Shown here piece by piece: positions 43,535 through 52,673 of a DNA stretch of 64,000 bases. The stretch spans positions 124,001-188,000 of the forward strand of contig JAPPIK010000014.1 of NCBI GenBank assembly GCA_028820655.1, given 5' to 3'. Numbering within the stretch: the first letter of the stretch is position 1; each line of letters starts with the position of its first letter. The position numbers and the translations under genes are program-made. A model generated the notes under the pieces. It ran no database searches. It was given only the letters and a program-made list of their open reading frames with translations, and was not told the DNA's origin. This stretch comes from Candidatus Poribacteria bacterium. Lineage in GTDB: Bacteria; Poribacteria; WGA-4E; JAJDTR01.

Positions 43535-43979
43535 TAGGAATCGATTTGAGCTCGATGATTGGAAGGTACGACTATCGTCCGTTTGAGTTAGATTTCATCG
43601 CGCTAACATAAGATGAGTCTGAAGGTGACATCCTCTCCGCGAATGGGACATTTCCGGCTTGATGAGTTTCGTATTTTTTCTATAGCAAAACCAACATTCA
43701 TTTATGCACTGCGATAGGTTCGGTTTCCTATCCGAACCGGAATTCTTCCAGTCTAGTAGCTGGGTTGGAAGGGGAAATCAATCGCACAGGATTTTCTATC
43801 GCCCTCGTTATCCACTCAGTTGATCCTTGTCCAATCGCACCTACCGCAACATGTGTAAATGTGAATGGAATCTACTATAGACATCGGCGTCTGGAGTGGA
43901 TTAAGATTGACGGCCGGCAGCCCGCAGATGACAGACCGATGCGTGCGCTCGCATCGGTCATCGCTCTGGATGCCGAGAG
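43535..43979. other. Intergenic region with repeat copy and hairpin
   Basis: I see no gene. A GATC-type repeat copy lies at 43788-43826 (AGGATTTTCTATCGCC to CAGTTGATCC). GGTTCGG and CCGAACC (43717-43738) form a 7-bp stem that could end transcription of the leftward PhyH gene at 43980. Confidence 0.5.
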
Positions 43980-44816
43980 TCACACTCTCAACTCTTGACC
44001 AACTACTTCCCGGGCAAGATCGGGGAATATTTCGTCGTGAATTGCAATAGGTTGGTGGAGATGAATCCTCCGATTCTCGTCGGCTGTGTCTATCATGGTG
44101 GGGTGGAACATCCCGGCGCCGGTCGTGAGTTTATATCCTCCGGGTGAATGCGAGCTAAGATATCGACGTGCCAATTCCAGATCATCTTGGGTCTTGGCGT
44201 GGCGTGTACAGTTCATGGTAAACATCCGGCGGCGATTTCCGCCACCAAATGAGGCGTGGTATAAGTCGTGGTTAAAAATCACGATATCGCCAGGGTTCGT
44301 CTCAACCGCAATGCTACCGGGAAACTCGGAGGGCGGGACGCCAAACAACTCCATGGAATTGTTCACATCGATCTTTTCCTTGCGCACAAAATGGTCAGGG
44401 CGGTGTGAACCCGGAATTAGGCGCAGTGCCCCGGTGTTGCGTGTAAGCGGATCGAGATAAAAGGCTGTTTTGGCGGCGAATAGCTGACCCCAACTTCCGT
44501 CGGGATGCCAGCCGGTATCACCGCTATAATAATTGCCGTCGCCGCTGCAATAGTTGAAATCCTCTCCCAGAACACCCCCGATAAGATCAAGAATTGCCGG
44601 GTGATCCACGAGCCTACACATGTCCGGATGGTGTTCGATGGGGCCCAGAAACATGGTACGAGTCGAACCGTCATGATTCTTGCCGCCGGCGCAATTTTGA
44701 ATGGACCATTCGAATCCTTGAATGATTTTGTCGGTTTCATCCTGTGAAAACAGTTGTCGAATCATCAGATAACCGAAGGTGTCGAAAAAATCCAATTGTT
44801 CTTGAGTCAGTTTCAT
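43980..44816 (-). CDS. Phytanoyl-CoA dioxygenase (PhyH) family protein
   Basis: The 278-residue protein starts at an ATG with AAGGAG about 9 bp upstream. It has GWHPDGSWG (H104-x-D106), FYLDPLTRNTGALRLIPGSH, the distal histidine in FNHDLYHASFGGG (H187) and arginines in NRRRMFTMNC. All metal ligands of an active Fe(II)/2-oxoglutarate dioxygenase are present. It is a close paralogue of 38440-39279. It lies between two GT-C-like genes and is divergent from the DapA-family lyase gene. Confidence 0.93.
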   Translation of the reverse strand: MKLTQEQLDFFDTFGYLMIRQLFSQDETDKIIQGFEWSIQNCAGGKNHDGSTRTMFLGPIEHHPDMCRLVDHPAILDLIGGVLGEDFNYCSGDGNYYSGDTGWHPDGSWGQLFAAKTAFYLDPLTRNTGALRLIPGSHRPDHFVRKEKIDVNNSMELFGVPPSEFPGSIAVETNPGDIVIFNHDLYHASFGGGNRRRMFTMNCTRHAKTQDDLELARRYLSSHSPGGYKLTTGAGMFHPTMIDTADENRRIHLHQPIAIHDEIFPDLAREVVGQELRV

Positions 44817-45025
44817 TTGCGTAGTCTCCTTGGAAGGTTAAGTCCAGAGCATTTCGCATTAGATGAAGAGAAATCGACGCACCTTGTTAATCGCGAAAAA
44901 CTGTAGTTGGCGCGATCTGAATTCACACGGCTTTCATTATAATGCAGACTGATTGGAATTACAACGATTTAGCGAGGCTTTTATCGTCAATTGACACGTG
45001 TATAATTTCAGAAAGGAAACACACC

Positions 45026-45919
45026 ATGGTTCAGATTGAAGGGATTGTGCCCGTCGTACCCACCCCATTCGACGATCTCGGACGAATCGATGAAGAGGGG
45101 TTACGCAAACTGGTTGACTTCTGCGTGGATGACGGCGCCTGCGCCATCTGCCTACCCGCCTACGTTGGCGAATTCTACAAACTCTCCGATCAAGAGCGGT
45201 GTGACGTCGTGCAAATCGCCGTGGATCAGGCGTCAGGCCGCATTCCCGTGATCGGACAAGCGAACCATCCGTCGTCGCAGGTTGCATTGAATCTCGCACA
45301 TCGCATGGAGGCATCGGGGGTTTCCATGATCAGCATGGCGGCGCCGCGCATTTTCGCGTTGAGCGAGGACGATCTGTTGCGCTACTTTCGTACCGTATGC
45401 CAATCCATTGGCGCCCCGCTCCTGATCCAAGACTTCAATCCGGGTGGCGCCACGATCGGAGCCGATTTCGCGAAGAGGCTGCATGCCGACTGCCCCAATT
45501 TCCGCTATCTCAAATTGGAAGAACCGATGATGTCCGCCAAGGTGCAGCGCATCCTCGAAGCTACCGGAGGTGAGATTGGCGTCCTGGAGGGTTGGGGCGG
45601 GCTTTACATGATGGAACTCGTTCCTAGCGGAATATGCGGCGTGATGCCCGGTGTACCGCTATTACGCGTGCTGAATGAGGTCTTCTGGAAGACCAAACAA
45701 GGAGAAAAGGAGGCAGCCTACCCCGCTTATCAGAGCGTATTGCCATTCATCGTCTTCACGTTGGAGCATCTGGAACTCTACTTGCACGTGGAGAAGCGAT
45801 TGCTGAAGGCGATGGGATTAATCTCTTCCGCCCATGTGCGCGACGCAACCATCCAGCTTGACCCGCACACCCAAGCCTATGCGGAATGGTTAATCGAAAA
45901 GGTGCTGCCGCTAGTATAA
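45026..45919 (+). CDS. Dihydrodipicolinate synthase family aldolase/lyase
   Basis: From the ATG at 45026 (AAAGGAA 9 bp upstream; a perfect TATAAT at 45001-45006) the protein has 297 residues, typical for the DapA/NanA family. It has GIVPVVPTPFDDLGRIDEEGLRKLVDF and the Schiff-base lysine in FRYLKLEEP (K163). The conserved catalytic tyrosine of DapA (in YN-P) is replaced: the equivalent segment reads LIQDFNPGG (F137). This points away from lysine biosynthesis toward a keto-acid or sugar-acid aldolase/dehydratase. An upstream extension of the frame to 44942 would precede the likely promoter and is not used. Confidence 0.9.
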   Translation: MVQIEGIVPVVPTPFDDLGRIDEEGLRKLVDFCVDDGACAICLPAYVGEFYKLSDQERCDVVQIAVDQASGRIPVIGQANHPSSQVALNLAHRMEASGVSMISMAAPRIFALSEDDLLRYFRTVCQSIGAPLLIQDFNPGGATIGADFAKRLHADCPNFRYLKLEEPMMSAKVQRILEATGGEIGVLEGWGGLYMMELVPSGICGVMPGVPLLRVLNEVFWKTKQGEKEAAYPAYQSVLPFIVFTLEHLELYLHVEKRLLKAMGLISSAHVRDATIQLDPHTQAYAEWLIEKVLPLV

Positions 45920-46020
45920 TCATAATCTCGAAATATAAAAGAACCGATTACTATGGTCGCAGTGCGGTAGGTAGGTGTGGCATCCGCCCATTGCATGCAA
46001 ACGGCAGACGTGCACTGAAT

Positions 46021-46056
46021 GGGGTCTCTATCGCACTCATCATTCATTCGCTTGAC
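46021..46056 (+). repeat. GATC-type dispersed repeat copy
   Basis: This copy reads GGGGTCTCTATCGCACTCAT to CATTCGCTTGACT, a variant of the family in which both terminal GATC tetramers have diverged. It lies in the gap between the DapA-family gene and the second GT-C-like gene. Confidence 0.6.
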
Positions 46057-46114
46057 TACTACTTACGAACCGACATCGGCGATGCAGACTGATGATCTAA
46101 ACAGCTGCATGTTG

Positions 46115-48112
46115 TTAATAAGGCGTGCCCACACATACCGGAGCGCCGGTCACACGTATGGTACCGGGCTTGGGAATAACGAACACACGCGCACAGTCAA
46201 ATCCTCTTGCCGGGCGTTGCTTGGAGGAATTCAACGAGGGCAGACCGCCCCGTCTCCACGTGTTACGGCGACTGTCATAAACCATATCCACGAAGTTCTC
46301 ACCCTCCCTGTATTGGTACTGCCACCCGTTCAATCCCTGTGTACCGCTAAATCCCTGTGAAGCTTGGTGGGTGGTTCCATCTTCATAGGTTATTGCCGGA
46401 TTCCAATAGGTGCTGTCAAATCCCATGCCTTGGTTAATGTTCACGAGGAAGTAAAGTTTGTCACCTGCACTCACATTCACCTTGAGATCGTGATGGCGCC
46501 TGTCGGCGCTGTGTTTAGAATGCGCCCAGCCCTTTGCGGGCCAAATCTGATCGTCGTTCATCAATATCTTGAGGTTGACGCCATCACCGACTCTTGGTCT
46601 TGCTCTGTACAAGGCGCCGCGCTCGTTAGCGGGGGCGAAGATGTACCGCATTAGGAAGCGTGAATCTTCGGTCACTTGCTTTGACCTTATCTCTTGGTCG
46701 TATAGGAGATTTGCCTCGAGTATTTCCCTCTTGGAATCGCGCTCCCATCCGAAGCCCATGGTCTTGGGGAGGTTCAGGTAATTCGCCATGCAGATCAAGA
46801 ACACGGCACATACGATGAAGGTCTCGACTCGCTTTGAACCGTTGCGGCGACTGAGCATCGAGAACACGATCAGAAGCGCGACAATCAGAATAAGCGTCGC
46901 GCTCTGATAGTAGTAGCCGCCTCTCCAAATGTCGGGCCAAGCGAGCGGAGTATGCCGCATGTATAGGAGCATAATCATGAACACGCAGGTGAGGATCGCC
47001 GTAAGCAGCATTGCCCCCAAAGCAGCGTGATCCCCCAAACCTCGCCTCGAATTCTCATCGTCACCTACAGGATCGCCGGGGGATTTCTTTACGGCAGATA
47101 AGGCTATGAGGAATAATGCAACAGACAGAAGCCCCCAAGACAAAAAATTGCCGTCCCAGAAATTCCCGAACGCCAACTGGATTTGGAGGGCAGTCAACTT
47201 TAATCCGTTCCAGATGCCCTTCATGTATGAGGATTGATCGTGGTTCAGGAAGAAACTCAGGGAGGACCAACTTCGATCCGGAGGGTATCCTCTAACGGTT
47301 TCAATGATGAATGGACACAGCCCGTAATCCCAGTAGACGTAGAAGCAGAAAGCTGCGGAGAACGAAGCCGCAAAAAATATGAGGTGCCGGCACGATTGAT
47401 TCCGATAACACCGAATCCATCCCATGATAAGGCTCAAGCCTATTAACCACAGACCGATCATCACCGCTTGTTTGTCCGTGATAAACGACAAAATGGCGCC
47501 GAAGCCAAGCAATGCATATGCAAACACACTGTGTCGTGTGATAACGGGTTTTAGCCAGCGAATCAGGCAGAGAATCCCGAGGGCCGCCCAGAATGCTGTA
47601 ACGGTCTTGCCGCAGCGAAAGTATTCGGCTTGCATCGCGAGCATCTGAGTCGAAAGCGGGAAAAGCATTGCCAAAACCAGACATGATGTCCGCCGAAACG
47701 CGGGAAGCAGTTCTCTGGCAATGAAATACAATACGACACAGCTTAGTATGGCAAAGGAGATTTGAGAGACGCTGCGAAAGCCGTACGAAAAGAACGGGAT
47801 TTTGTTTAGTAATATCACCATCCGAGCGTCAATGTACTCAAAGAGATATCCCAGCTCTCGCGCTTGATAGTTGTCCCAGTCCGTCGGCGCCGGGTCAAAA
47901 AACTTTGCAACTTCGCTCCAGAAACTGCCAGTCGGGTTGCCGTAGAACGCCAAGAAGGTCTCCGTTTCAAAATGTATAATGGGCCGGGTAGTTATCAGAC
48001 CGGTGCACCAGATCCCAACCAATATGAATAGCATCAGGACATATGCGAGTTGAGGTCTATCGCTTAACGTCCTTCTCAATGATATAATCGTGTCCATATG
48101 GTACCGGTTCAA
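46115..48112 (-). CDS. GT-C-like membrane protein with C-terminal beta domain, copy 2 of 3
   Basis: The 665-residue paralogue of 41546-43534 is similar over its whole length: HFETETFLAFYGNPTGSFWSEVAKFFDP, NYQARELGYLFEYIDARMVILLNKIPFFSYGFRS, DKQAVMIGLWLIGLSL, MIMLLYMRHTPLAWPDIWRGGYYYQSATLIL in the membrane part, and DLKVNVSAGDKLYFLVNI, STYWNPAITYEDG, SGTQGLNGWQYQYREG in the C-terminal domain. The second ATG (48097) aligns with the start of copy 1. The downstream neighbour 48278-50260 is the third copy. Confidence 0.65.
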   Translation of the reverse strand: MNRYHMDTIISLRRTLSDRPQLAYVLMLFILVGIWCTGLITTRPIIHFETETFLAFYGNPTGSFWSEVAKFFDPAPTDWDNYQARELGYLFEYIDARMVILLNKIPFFSYGFRSVSQISFAILSCVVLYFIARELLPAFRRTSCLVLAMLFPLSTQMLAMQAEYFRCGKTVTAFWAALGILCLIRWLKPVITRHSVFAYALLGFGAILSFITDKQAVMIGLWLIGLSLIMGWIRCYRNQSCRHLIFFAASFSAAFCFYVYWDYGLCPFIIETVRGYPPDRSWSSLSFFLNHDQSSYMKGIWNGLKLTALQIQLAFGNFWDGNFLSWGLLSVALFLIALSAVKKSPGDPVGDDENSRRGLGDHAALGAMLLTAILTCVFMIMLLYMRHTPLAWPDIWRGGYYYQSATLILIVALLIVFSMLSRRNGSKRVETFIVCAVFLICMANYLNLPKTMGFGWERDSKREILEANLLYDQEIRSKQVTEDSRFLMRYIFAPANERGALYRARPRVGDGVNLKILMNDDQIWPAKGWAHSKHSADRRHHDLKVNVSAGDKLYFLVNINQGMGFDSTYWNPAITYEDGTTHQASQGFSGTQGLNGWQYQYREGENFVDMVYDSRRNTWRRGGLPSLNSSKQRPARGFDCARVFVIPKPGTIRVTGAPVCVGTPY

Positions 48113-48277
48113 ACCGGCTGCTTATAGTCGTTGCAACGAATGATTAACGTGCCCGAGAAAAATGACACGCTTCTGTACCACAATCTTATTGGGTTGTGCC
48201 CGCAAACTAACAGTTTGCGGTACGATGGTGTTACCTGCTGAATCAATTATGCCGCCAAAGGACTATAGTTTTGATGA

Positions 48278-50260
48278 CTACGGGCTCCTCACGCAAACGG
48301 GAGCGCCGGTCACCCGTACCTTACCGATTTTTGGAGCGACAAACACTCGGGCGCTCTCCCCTCCGAAACCGGGCCGCTGTCTGTTAGCTTTCAGCAAAGG
48401 AAAACCGTGATGTCTCCAGGATTTTTGACGGCTGTCGTAGACCAGACCCGCGTAGTTCGCTCCATCCTTGTATTGATAGCGCCACCCGTTCTTTCCTTGC
48501 GTGCCGCTGAATCCCTTCGAGGCTTTGAAGGTCGATCCATCTTCGTAGGTTATCACCGGATCCCAGTAGGCGGTATCGAACCCCATACCTTCGTGCGCGC
48601 CTACAAGGAAATAGAGTGTGTCACCGGACTCAACCTCCACTTTGACATCGTACCGTAGTCTGTCGGCGTTGTTTTTGGAATGCGCCCAACCCTCTTTGGG
48701 CCAAATTTGACCGTCGTTCTTCATGATCTTCATATTGAGGCCGCCGCCATGGCTTCCCCTTGCCTTGTAAAGCTCGCGGCGTTCGCCTGCCGGCGCAAAG
48801 ATGAATCTCACGACGAAACTTGCGGATTCGTTCACCTGCTTCGAGCGTATCTCTTCATCGTATGTACGATTCTGTTCTATCTGCTCCATCATGTGTCCGT
48901 ACCCCCATCCGGCACCCCTTGTCTTGTCGAGGCCTAGATAATTCGCGATGCACATCAGGAAAACCCCACACACGATGTATGTTTCGAACCTACTCGACCT
49001 GTTCCGGCGGCTGAGAAACGAAAACACGATCAGAAGCGCAAGGATGAGAATAAGAGTGGCGCTTTGATAATAGTATCCGCCTTTCCAAAGGTCTTCCCAC
49101 GCGAGCGGATTGTGCCGCATGTAGAGAAGCATGATCATGAACACGCACGTCAGTAATGCCGTTACTAGCACAGTTGCCAGCGCCGTGCGATCCGACAAGC
49201 CCCGCCTCGAATCGTCAATTGTGTTGCCGGGTGCACCGGGGGTTTTCTGTATCGCCGCTAAAGCAACGAGTATATACGCCGCCAGCGCAAGCCCCCAAGA
49301 CAGTAGATTGCCGTCCCAGACGTTTCCGAACGCCAACTGGATTTGTAGAGCGGTTAATTTGACCCCATGCCAGAGACCTCCGATGTACGCGGCGGCGCCT
49401 TGAGAAAGGAAGAAACTCAAGGAGGACCAACTCCGATCGGGATGGTACCCGTTCACGGCTTGGATGATGTATGGACACAACCGGTAATCCCAGTAGAGAT
49501 AGAAGCAGAATGCCCCCGCAAACGAAGCCGCGAAAAATAGAAAGTGCCGGTAGGTTTGATTCCGATGACGCCGAATCACCGCCATAATGCCGCTCAAGCC
49601 GATCAACCACAGACCGGTCATTACCCCCTGTTTATCCGTGATATACGACAAAAAGGCGCCCAATCCCAGCAGTATGTAAGAAGCCGCGTGCCACGGCTTG
49701 GCCGGCTGCTTTAGCCAGTGAATCAGGCAGAGAATCCAGAGCGCAGTCCAGAACGCGGTTACCGTCTTTCCGCATCGGAAGTAGAGTCCGTGCATTACGA
49801 GCATTTGGGTTGAAACCGGAAAAAGCATGGCTAAGACCATACATGATGTTCGCCGAAATGCCGGCAACAGTTCCCTTGCGATGAAATACAGCACGAACGC
49901 CGTTAGGATGGTGAAAGTGATTTGCATGACGCTGCGAAAACCGTATGAAAAGAAAGGGACCTTGTTAAAGAGTAATAACGCTTGAGCATCGACATACTCG
50001 AAGCCATAGCCCAACTCCCGCGCCTGATAGGCGTCCCAGTCCGTAGAAACGGGGTCAAAGAATTTTGAAACCTCGCTCCAAAACCCTCCGGTGGGGTTTC
50101 CGTAGTTCGTCAAGAAGGACTCCGCCTCACGGTGTATTATTGGCCTCATGTTCTTTAAGCTAGCGCCCCATACGGCTACCATGATGATGAACATCACGGC
50201 AAACGCGAACCGGGGTTTGTCGTGGAACTCTGTTCTTAACGTTCGTATTAAAGTGTACAT
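48278..50260 (-). CDS. GT-C-like membrane protein with C-terminal beta domain, copy 3 of 3
   Basis: The 660-residue paralogue has the same layout: HREAESFLTNYGNPTGGFWSEVSKFFDP, AYQARELGYGFEYVDAQALLLFNKVPFFSYGFRS, DKQGVMTGLWLIGLSGIM, MIMLLYMRHNPLAWEDLWKGGYYYQSATLIL, then DVKVEVESGDTLYFLVGA, TAYWDPVITYEDGSTFKAS and SGTQGKNGWRYQYKDG. The membrane part is better conserved among the copies than the extreme C-terminus. No signal for a particular sugar or lipid donor can be read from the sequence. Confidence 0.65.
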   Translation of the reverse strand: MYTLIRTLRTEFHDKPRFAFAVMFIIMVAVWGASLKNMRPIIHREAESFLTNYGNPTGGFWSEVSKFFDPVSTDWDAYQARELGYGFEYVDAQALLLFNKVPFFSYGFRSVMQITFTILTAFVLYFIARELLPAFRRTSCMVLAMLFPVSTQMLVMHGLYFRCGKTVTAFWTALWILCLIHWLKQPAKPWHAASYILLGLGAFLSYITDKQGVMTGLWLIGLSGIMAVIRRHRNQTYRHFLFFAASFAGAFCFYLYWDYRLCPYIIQAVNGYHPDRSWSSLSFFLSQGAAAYIGGLWHGVKLTALQIQLAFGNVWDGNLLSWGLALAAYILVALAAIQKTPGAPGNTIDDSRRGLSDRTALATVLVTALLTCVFMIMLLYMRHNPLAWEDLWKGGYYYQSATLILILALLIVFSFLSRRNRSSRFETYIVCGVFLMCIANYLGLDKTRGAGWGYGHMMEQIEQNRTYDEEIRSKQVNESASFVVRFIFAPAGERRELYKARGSHGGGLNMKIMKNDGQIWPKEGWAHSKNNADRLRYDVKVEVESGDTLYFLVGAHEGMGFDTAYWDPVITYEDGSTFKASKGFSGTQGKNGWRYQYKDGANYAGLVYDSRQKSWRHHGFPLLKANRQRPGFGGESARVFVAPKIGKVRVTGAPVCVRSP

Positions 50261-50484
50261 GCGGTTTTGTTTTAGACTTGCCGTATATGAGTTATAGTGA
50301 AGCGCCGGTCAATGATTCCAAATGGTTAATTTTGCAAAATAATATGGTTAATGCCGGGTGCCGGTAGTTCACATTGTCTGAACTGTGATTTGTGTGATTT
50401 CTGCCATTACCTTGATTGCATGCGGCAAGTAGCCGCTCATGAGCCGGCTAGATCGTAATCTTGAGGTCACTAGGATTCTCGGAA

Positions 50485-50516
50485 GAAACCAAGTTTTCAA
50501 GAAAAAACTTGGTTTC
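50485..50516. terminator. Perfect 13-bp hairpin, same family as 17782-17813
   Basis: GAAACCAAGTTTT pairs with AAAACTTGGTTTC around CAAGAA. It starts 8 bp beyond the stop codon of the leftward frame 50525-50935, exactly as the other copy does after its gene. Confidence 0.55.
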
Positions 50517-50524
50517 AACATGCA

Positions 50525-50935
50525 TTAAATTCTTAGGGTATAGACCACCAAATTGTACGTCGAAGGATTCCACCCTACATAAATTGTCGCAGTCGATGCG
50601 TTTCGACTCGAAAAAGGCGTCGAAGTGCGTCCCGGCTTGGCTTCGCGCCGATTTATGCGCCGTATTTTGAGTGCGCGAAATACTGCGATATCTTGCGAAT
50701 ATAGCTTTGACCCCTCTCCCCGCAGCGCTGAAACGAAGGCAAAAAATGCCTCAACCTCATGACCGGGCATCGCCTCGATTCGCTCAGACCCCGACAATGG
50801 CGGCGCGGATCCGGGGCAAGAACAGTTGAACGTGACAGACGACTTGGAATCAGATTCGACATTTATCCTTTCGTTTCTTCCCGAATTCGCGTCATAAAAC
50901 CGTGCGCCCCGGTCATCAAAGCCCATACGACACAC
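50525..50935 (-). CDS. Hypothetical protein with own promoter and terminator-like hairpin
   Basis: The 136-residue frame (start MCRMGFDDRGARFYDANSG) has no family I recognise. It has a central stretch with SSVTFNCSCPG and AMPGHEVEAFFAFVSAL, and a basic C-terminal third. Support for it being real comes from context: a TTGACA-17-TATACT promoter lies about 70 bp upstream on the same strand, and a 13-bp hairpin stands 8 bp after its stop. No good ribosome site is visible. Overlapping plus-strand frames are less plausible. Confidence 0.4.
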   Translation of the reverse strand: MCRMGFDDRGARFYDANSGRNERINVESDSKSSVTFNCSCPGSAPPLSGSERIEAMPGHEVEAFFAFVSALRGEGSKLYSQDIAVFRALKIRRINRREAKPGRTSTPFSSRNASTATIYVGWNPSTYNLVVYTLRI

Positions 50936-51002
50936 ATAGGATTCTCGTCACGGCGTGATTTCGTGTGGGGGAGTGTGGACGCGACCGACCCCAACCCGCC
51001 TA

Positions 51003-51031
51003 AGTATACTATACATGTGTATAGTTGTCAA
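51003..51031 (-). promoter_or_regulatory. Leftward consensus promoter with palindromic spacer
   Basis: On the minus strand it reads TTGACA, a 17-bp spacer, TATACT. The spacer contains the inverted repeat CTATAC-N4-GTATAG (51009-51024), which could be an operator for a repressor. The downstream half (CATGTATAGTATA) is shared with the promoters at 1325 and 15207. Confidence 0.65.
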
Positions 51032-51323
51032 TGGTAAAAACCGGGGAACATTACAATCAATTCTTACGCATAGGACCAACGTGCCTGCTTGCAACCAATC
51101 TCAATTCCACTCTGAATGCTGGAGAACCCGCTGTTGTAGGCAGCAACTTGCGTTATTATACCAGAAAAGCAGCGAAAATGAAAATTCGGGCGGAGCCGTG
51201 AGAGTTCAGGGCTGAAAATCGCGTGTGAGGGAAATGCCAAACAATAAAACTATGTAGCGCAGCATGGGACCTCATCTATTCCGATTGTTGTGCGAGATGC
51301 TTTAGGAGGTGTTCATTATTTTC

Positions 51324-51352
51324 TTGACAACGAGTCTGAGCATTGATATGTT
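51324..51352 (+). promoter_or_regulatory. Rightward promoter upstream of the A24 peptidase gene
   Basis: TTGACA (51324-51329), a 17-bp spacer and TATGTT (51347-51352), about 200 bp before the peptidase start. The long leader includes the imperfect hairpin near 51480-51508. Confidence 0.5.
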
Positions 51353-51554
51353 ACCATTTGGAACCCGCAAGAGAAGGAAATTGTACCTCGAAAGTAAAGT
51401 CGTTCGAATGCTGAGGCGAATGTCTCTAAATTAAACGGAATTGGCTCATGTCAAAAGAAAGTGCAACGAGACTTTGAGAAACCGCGTTTTCAAGAATAAA
51501 CTCGGTTCACCTACATATTCATATACATGAGCGATGGGATTTAGGAAATAAACG

Positions 51555-52673
51555 ATGAGCGGATATGATATTTTACTGGTAGTTATCTTAATAATATTCT
51601 GCGGTTGGGCGAGTTACACCGATCTCAAAGAGAAGAAAATCAAAAATATCTGCTCAATGGGTTTGATTTATGCCGGAATCGTAACTCAAGTCATGTTATT
51701 TCTTCTCGGTGAAACCAAAATCGGAAACATGCTATCCGTTTTCATCATGGGAGGTATTATTGCCTTCGGCATGTTCTGGTTGGGAATCCTGGCGCCCGGA
51801 GACGCCAAACTGTATTGGGGAGTTGCCATGATTCTGCCCCCGTCTATATGGGGACGGAATCTTGCCGGACTTCCGTATCCGGCGTTGATAATCTTCATCA
51901 ATATCTTCATTGTATATTTCGTTTATAGCCTCGTGACGACATGCGTTAGGTATTTTTCGTCGCACAGATCGCTCGCATTAACCAAGGCGTTGCCGGCAGT
52001 GAAAGAGTCCTTCAAGCAACTTCCCGGAGGGATGTGGTCTTTGTTCCAATTTCTGATAATCATATTCGGGGTTATGTTGTTTGCCTACCAGTCGCAAACG
52101 CGGGCTAATATTTGGCACTTGGTTGTTGCGATTCTCCTGTACCAACTGCTGAAGTATGCACTGGAATCCCACGCAAACAGACACATCTCTATTTTGGTGT
52201 ATCTCGCACTGTTCATCGCGATTCTGATGGATCCGGTTCTGCTCGGCGCTTTTTGGAAAAGGGTTTTGGTTTTTGCTATTGCGTATCGACTCGTTTTGCC
52301 CGTCGTTCGTACGTATGTGCTTGATTTGGATATGTCCTGTCTCAGTCAGGTCGTACCTGTCAAAGATCTTCAACCGGGGATGAACCCCGCCGAGAAAATC
52401 GTCAAGGTTCAGACGGATGAGGGAGTGAGGTACGAGAAAGAGGAGGCTTTGGTTTCCAATCTGCACAATGCGAACTTGGTGGTTTCCCCGACGCCGGAAG
52501 GGTTGTCGGATGAAAAGGTACGGGAACTAAAAGCGTTGGCGGACGCGGGATTTTTCAAAGGATTCGATGACAGTTTGGCGATTCAACGCGCCATACATTT
52601 CGCGCCGATTATTTTGGCGGGCACCCTCCTCACGGTTCTTTGCGGGGGACCATTTTACGGCATAATTACCTAG
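51555..52673 (+). CDS. A24 (prepilin-peptidase-like) membrane protease
   Basis: The 372-residue protein has about eight hydrophobic segments. The two catalytic aspartates of A24 peptidases are visible: SYTDLKEKKIKN (D23) and LAPGDAKLYWG (D83, the GxGD-type motif with Pro in place of the first Gly). The N-terminal half matches the peptidase core without a methyltransferase domain, like preflagellin/small prepilin peptidases. The second half adds more membrane segments and a cytosolic stretch (VVPVKDLQPGMNPAEKIVKV ... LVVSPTPEGLSDEKVRELKALADAG). AGGA 9 bp before the ATG supports the start. No pilin or secretion genes are nearby; the genes that follow suggest it could process the leader peptide encoded at 57366. 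Confidence 0.85.
   Translation: MSGYDILLVVILIIFCGWASYTDLKEKKIKNICSMGLIYAGIVTQVMLFLLGETKIGNMLSVFIMGGIIAFGMFWLGILAPGDAKLYWGVAMILPPSIWGRNLAGLPYPALIIFINIFIVYFVYSLVTTCVRYFSSHRSLALTKALPAVKESFKQLPGGMWSLFQFLIIIFGVMLFAYQSQTRANIWHLVVAILLYQLLKYALESHANRHISILVYLALFIAILMDPVLLGAFWKRVLVFAIAYRLVLPVVRTYVLDLDMSCLSQVVPVKDLQPGMNPAEKIVKVQTDEGVRYEKEEALVSNLHNANLVVSPTPEGLSDEKVRELKALADAGFFKGFDDSLAIQRAIHFAPIILAGTLLTVLCGGPFYGIIT

Larger units (their letters stand above)
50936..51554. other. Intergenic region with two opposed promoters
   Basis: It contains the leftward promoter at 51003-51031, the rightward promoter at 51324-51352 and an imperfect copy of the AAGTTTTCAAGAA hairpin near 51477-51508. I find no supported coding frame; a 28-codon frame at 51348-51434 would overlap the promoter. 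Confidence 0.5.
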
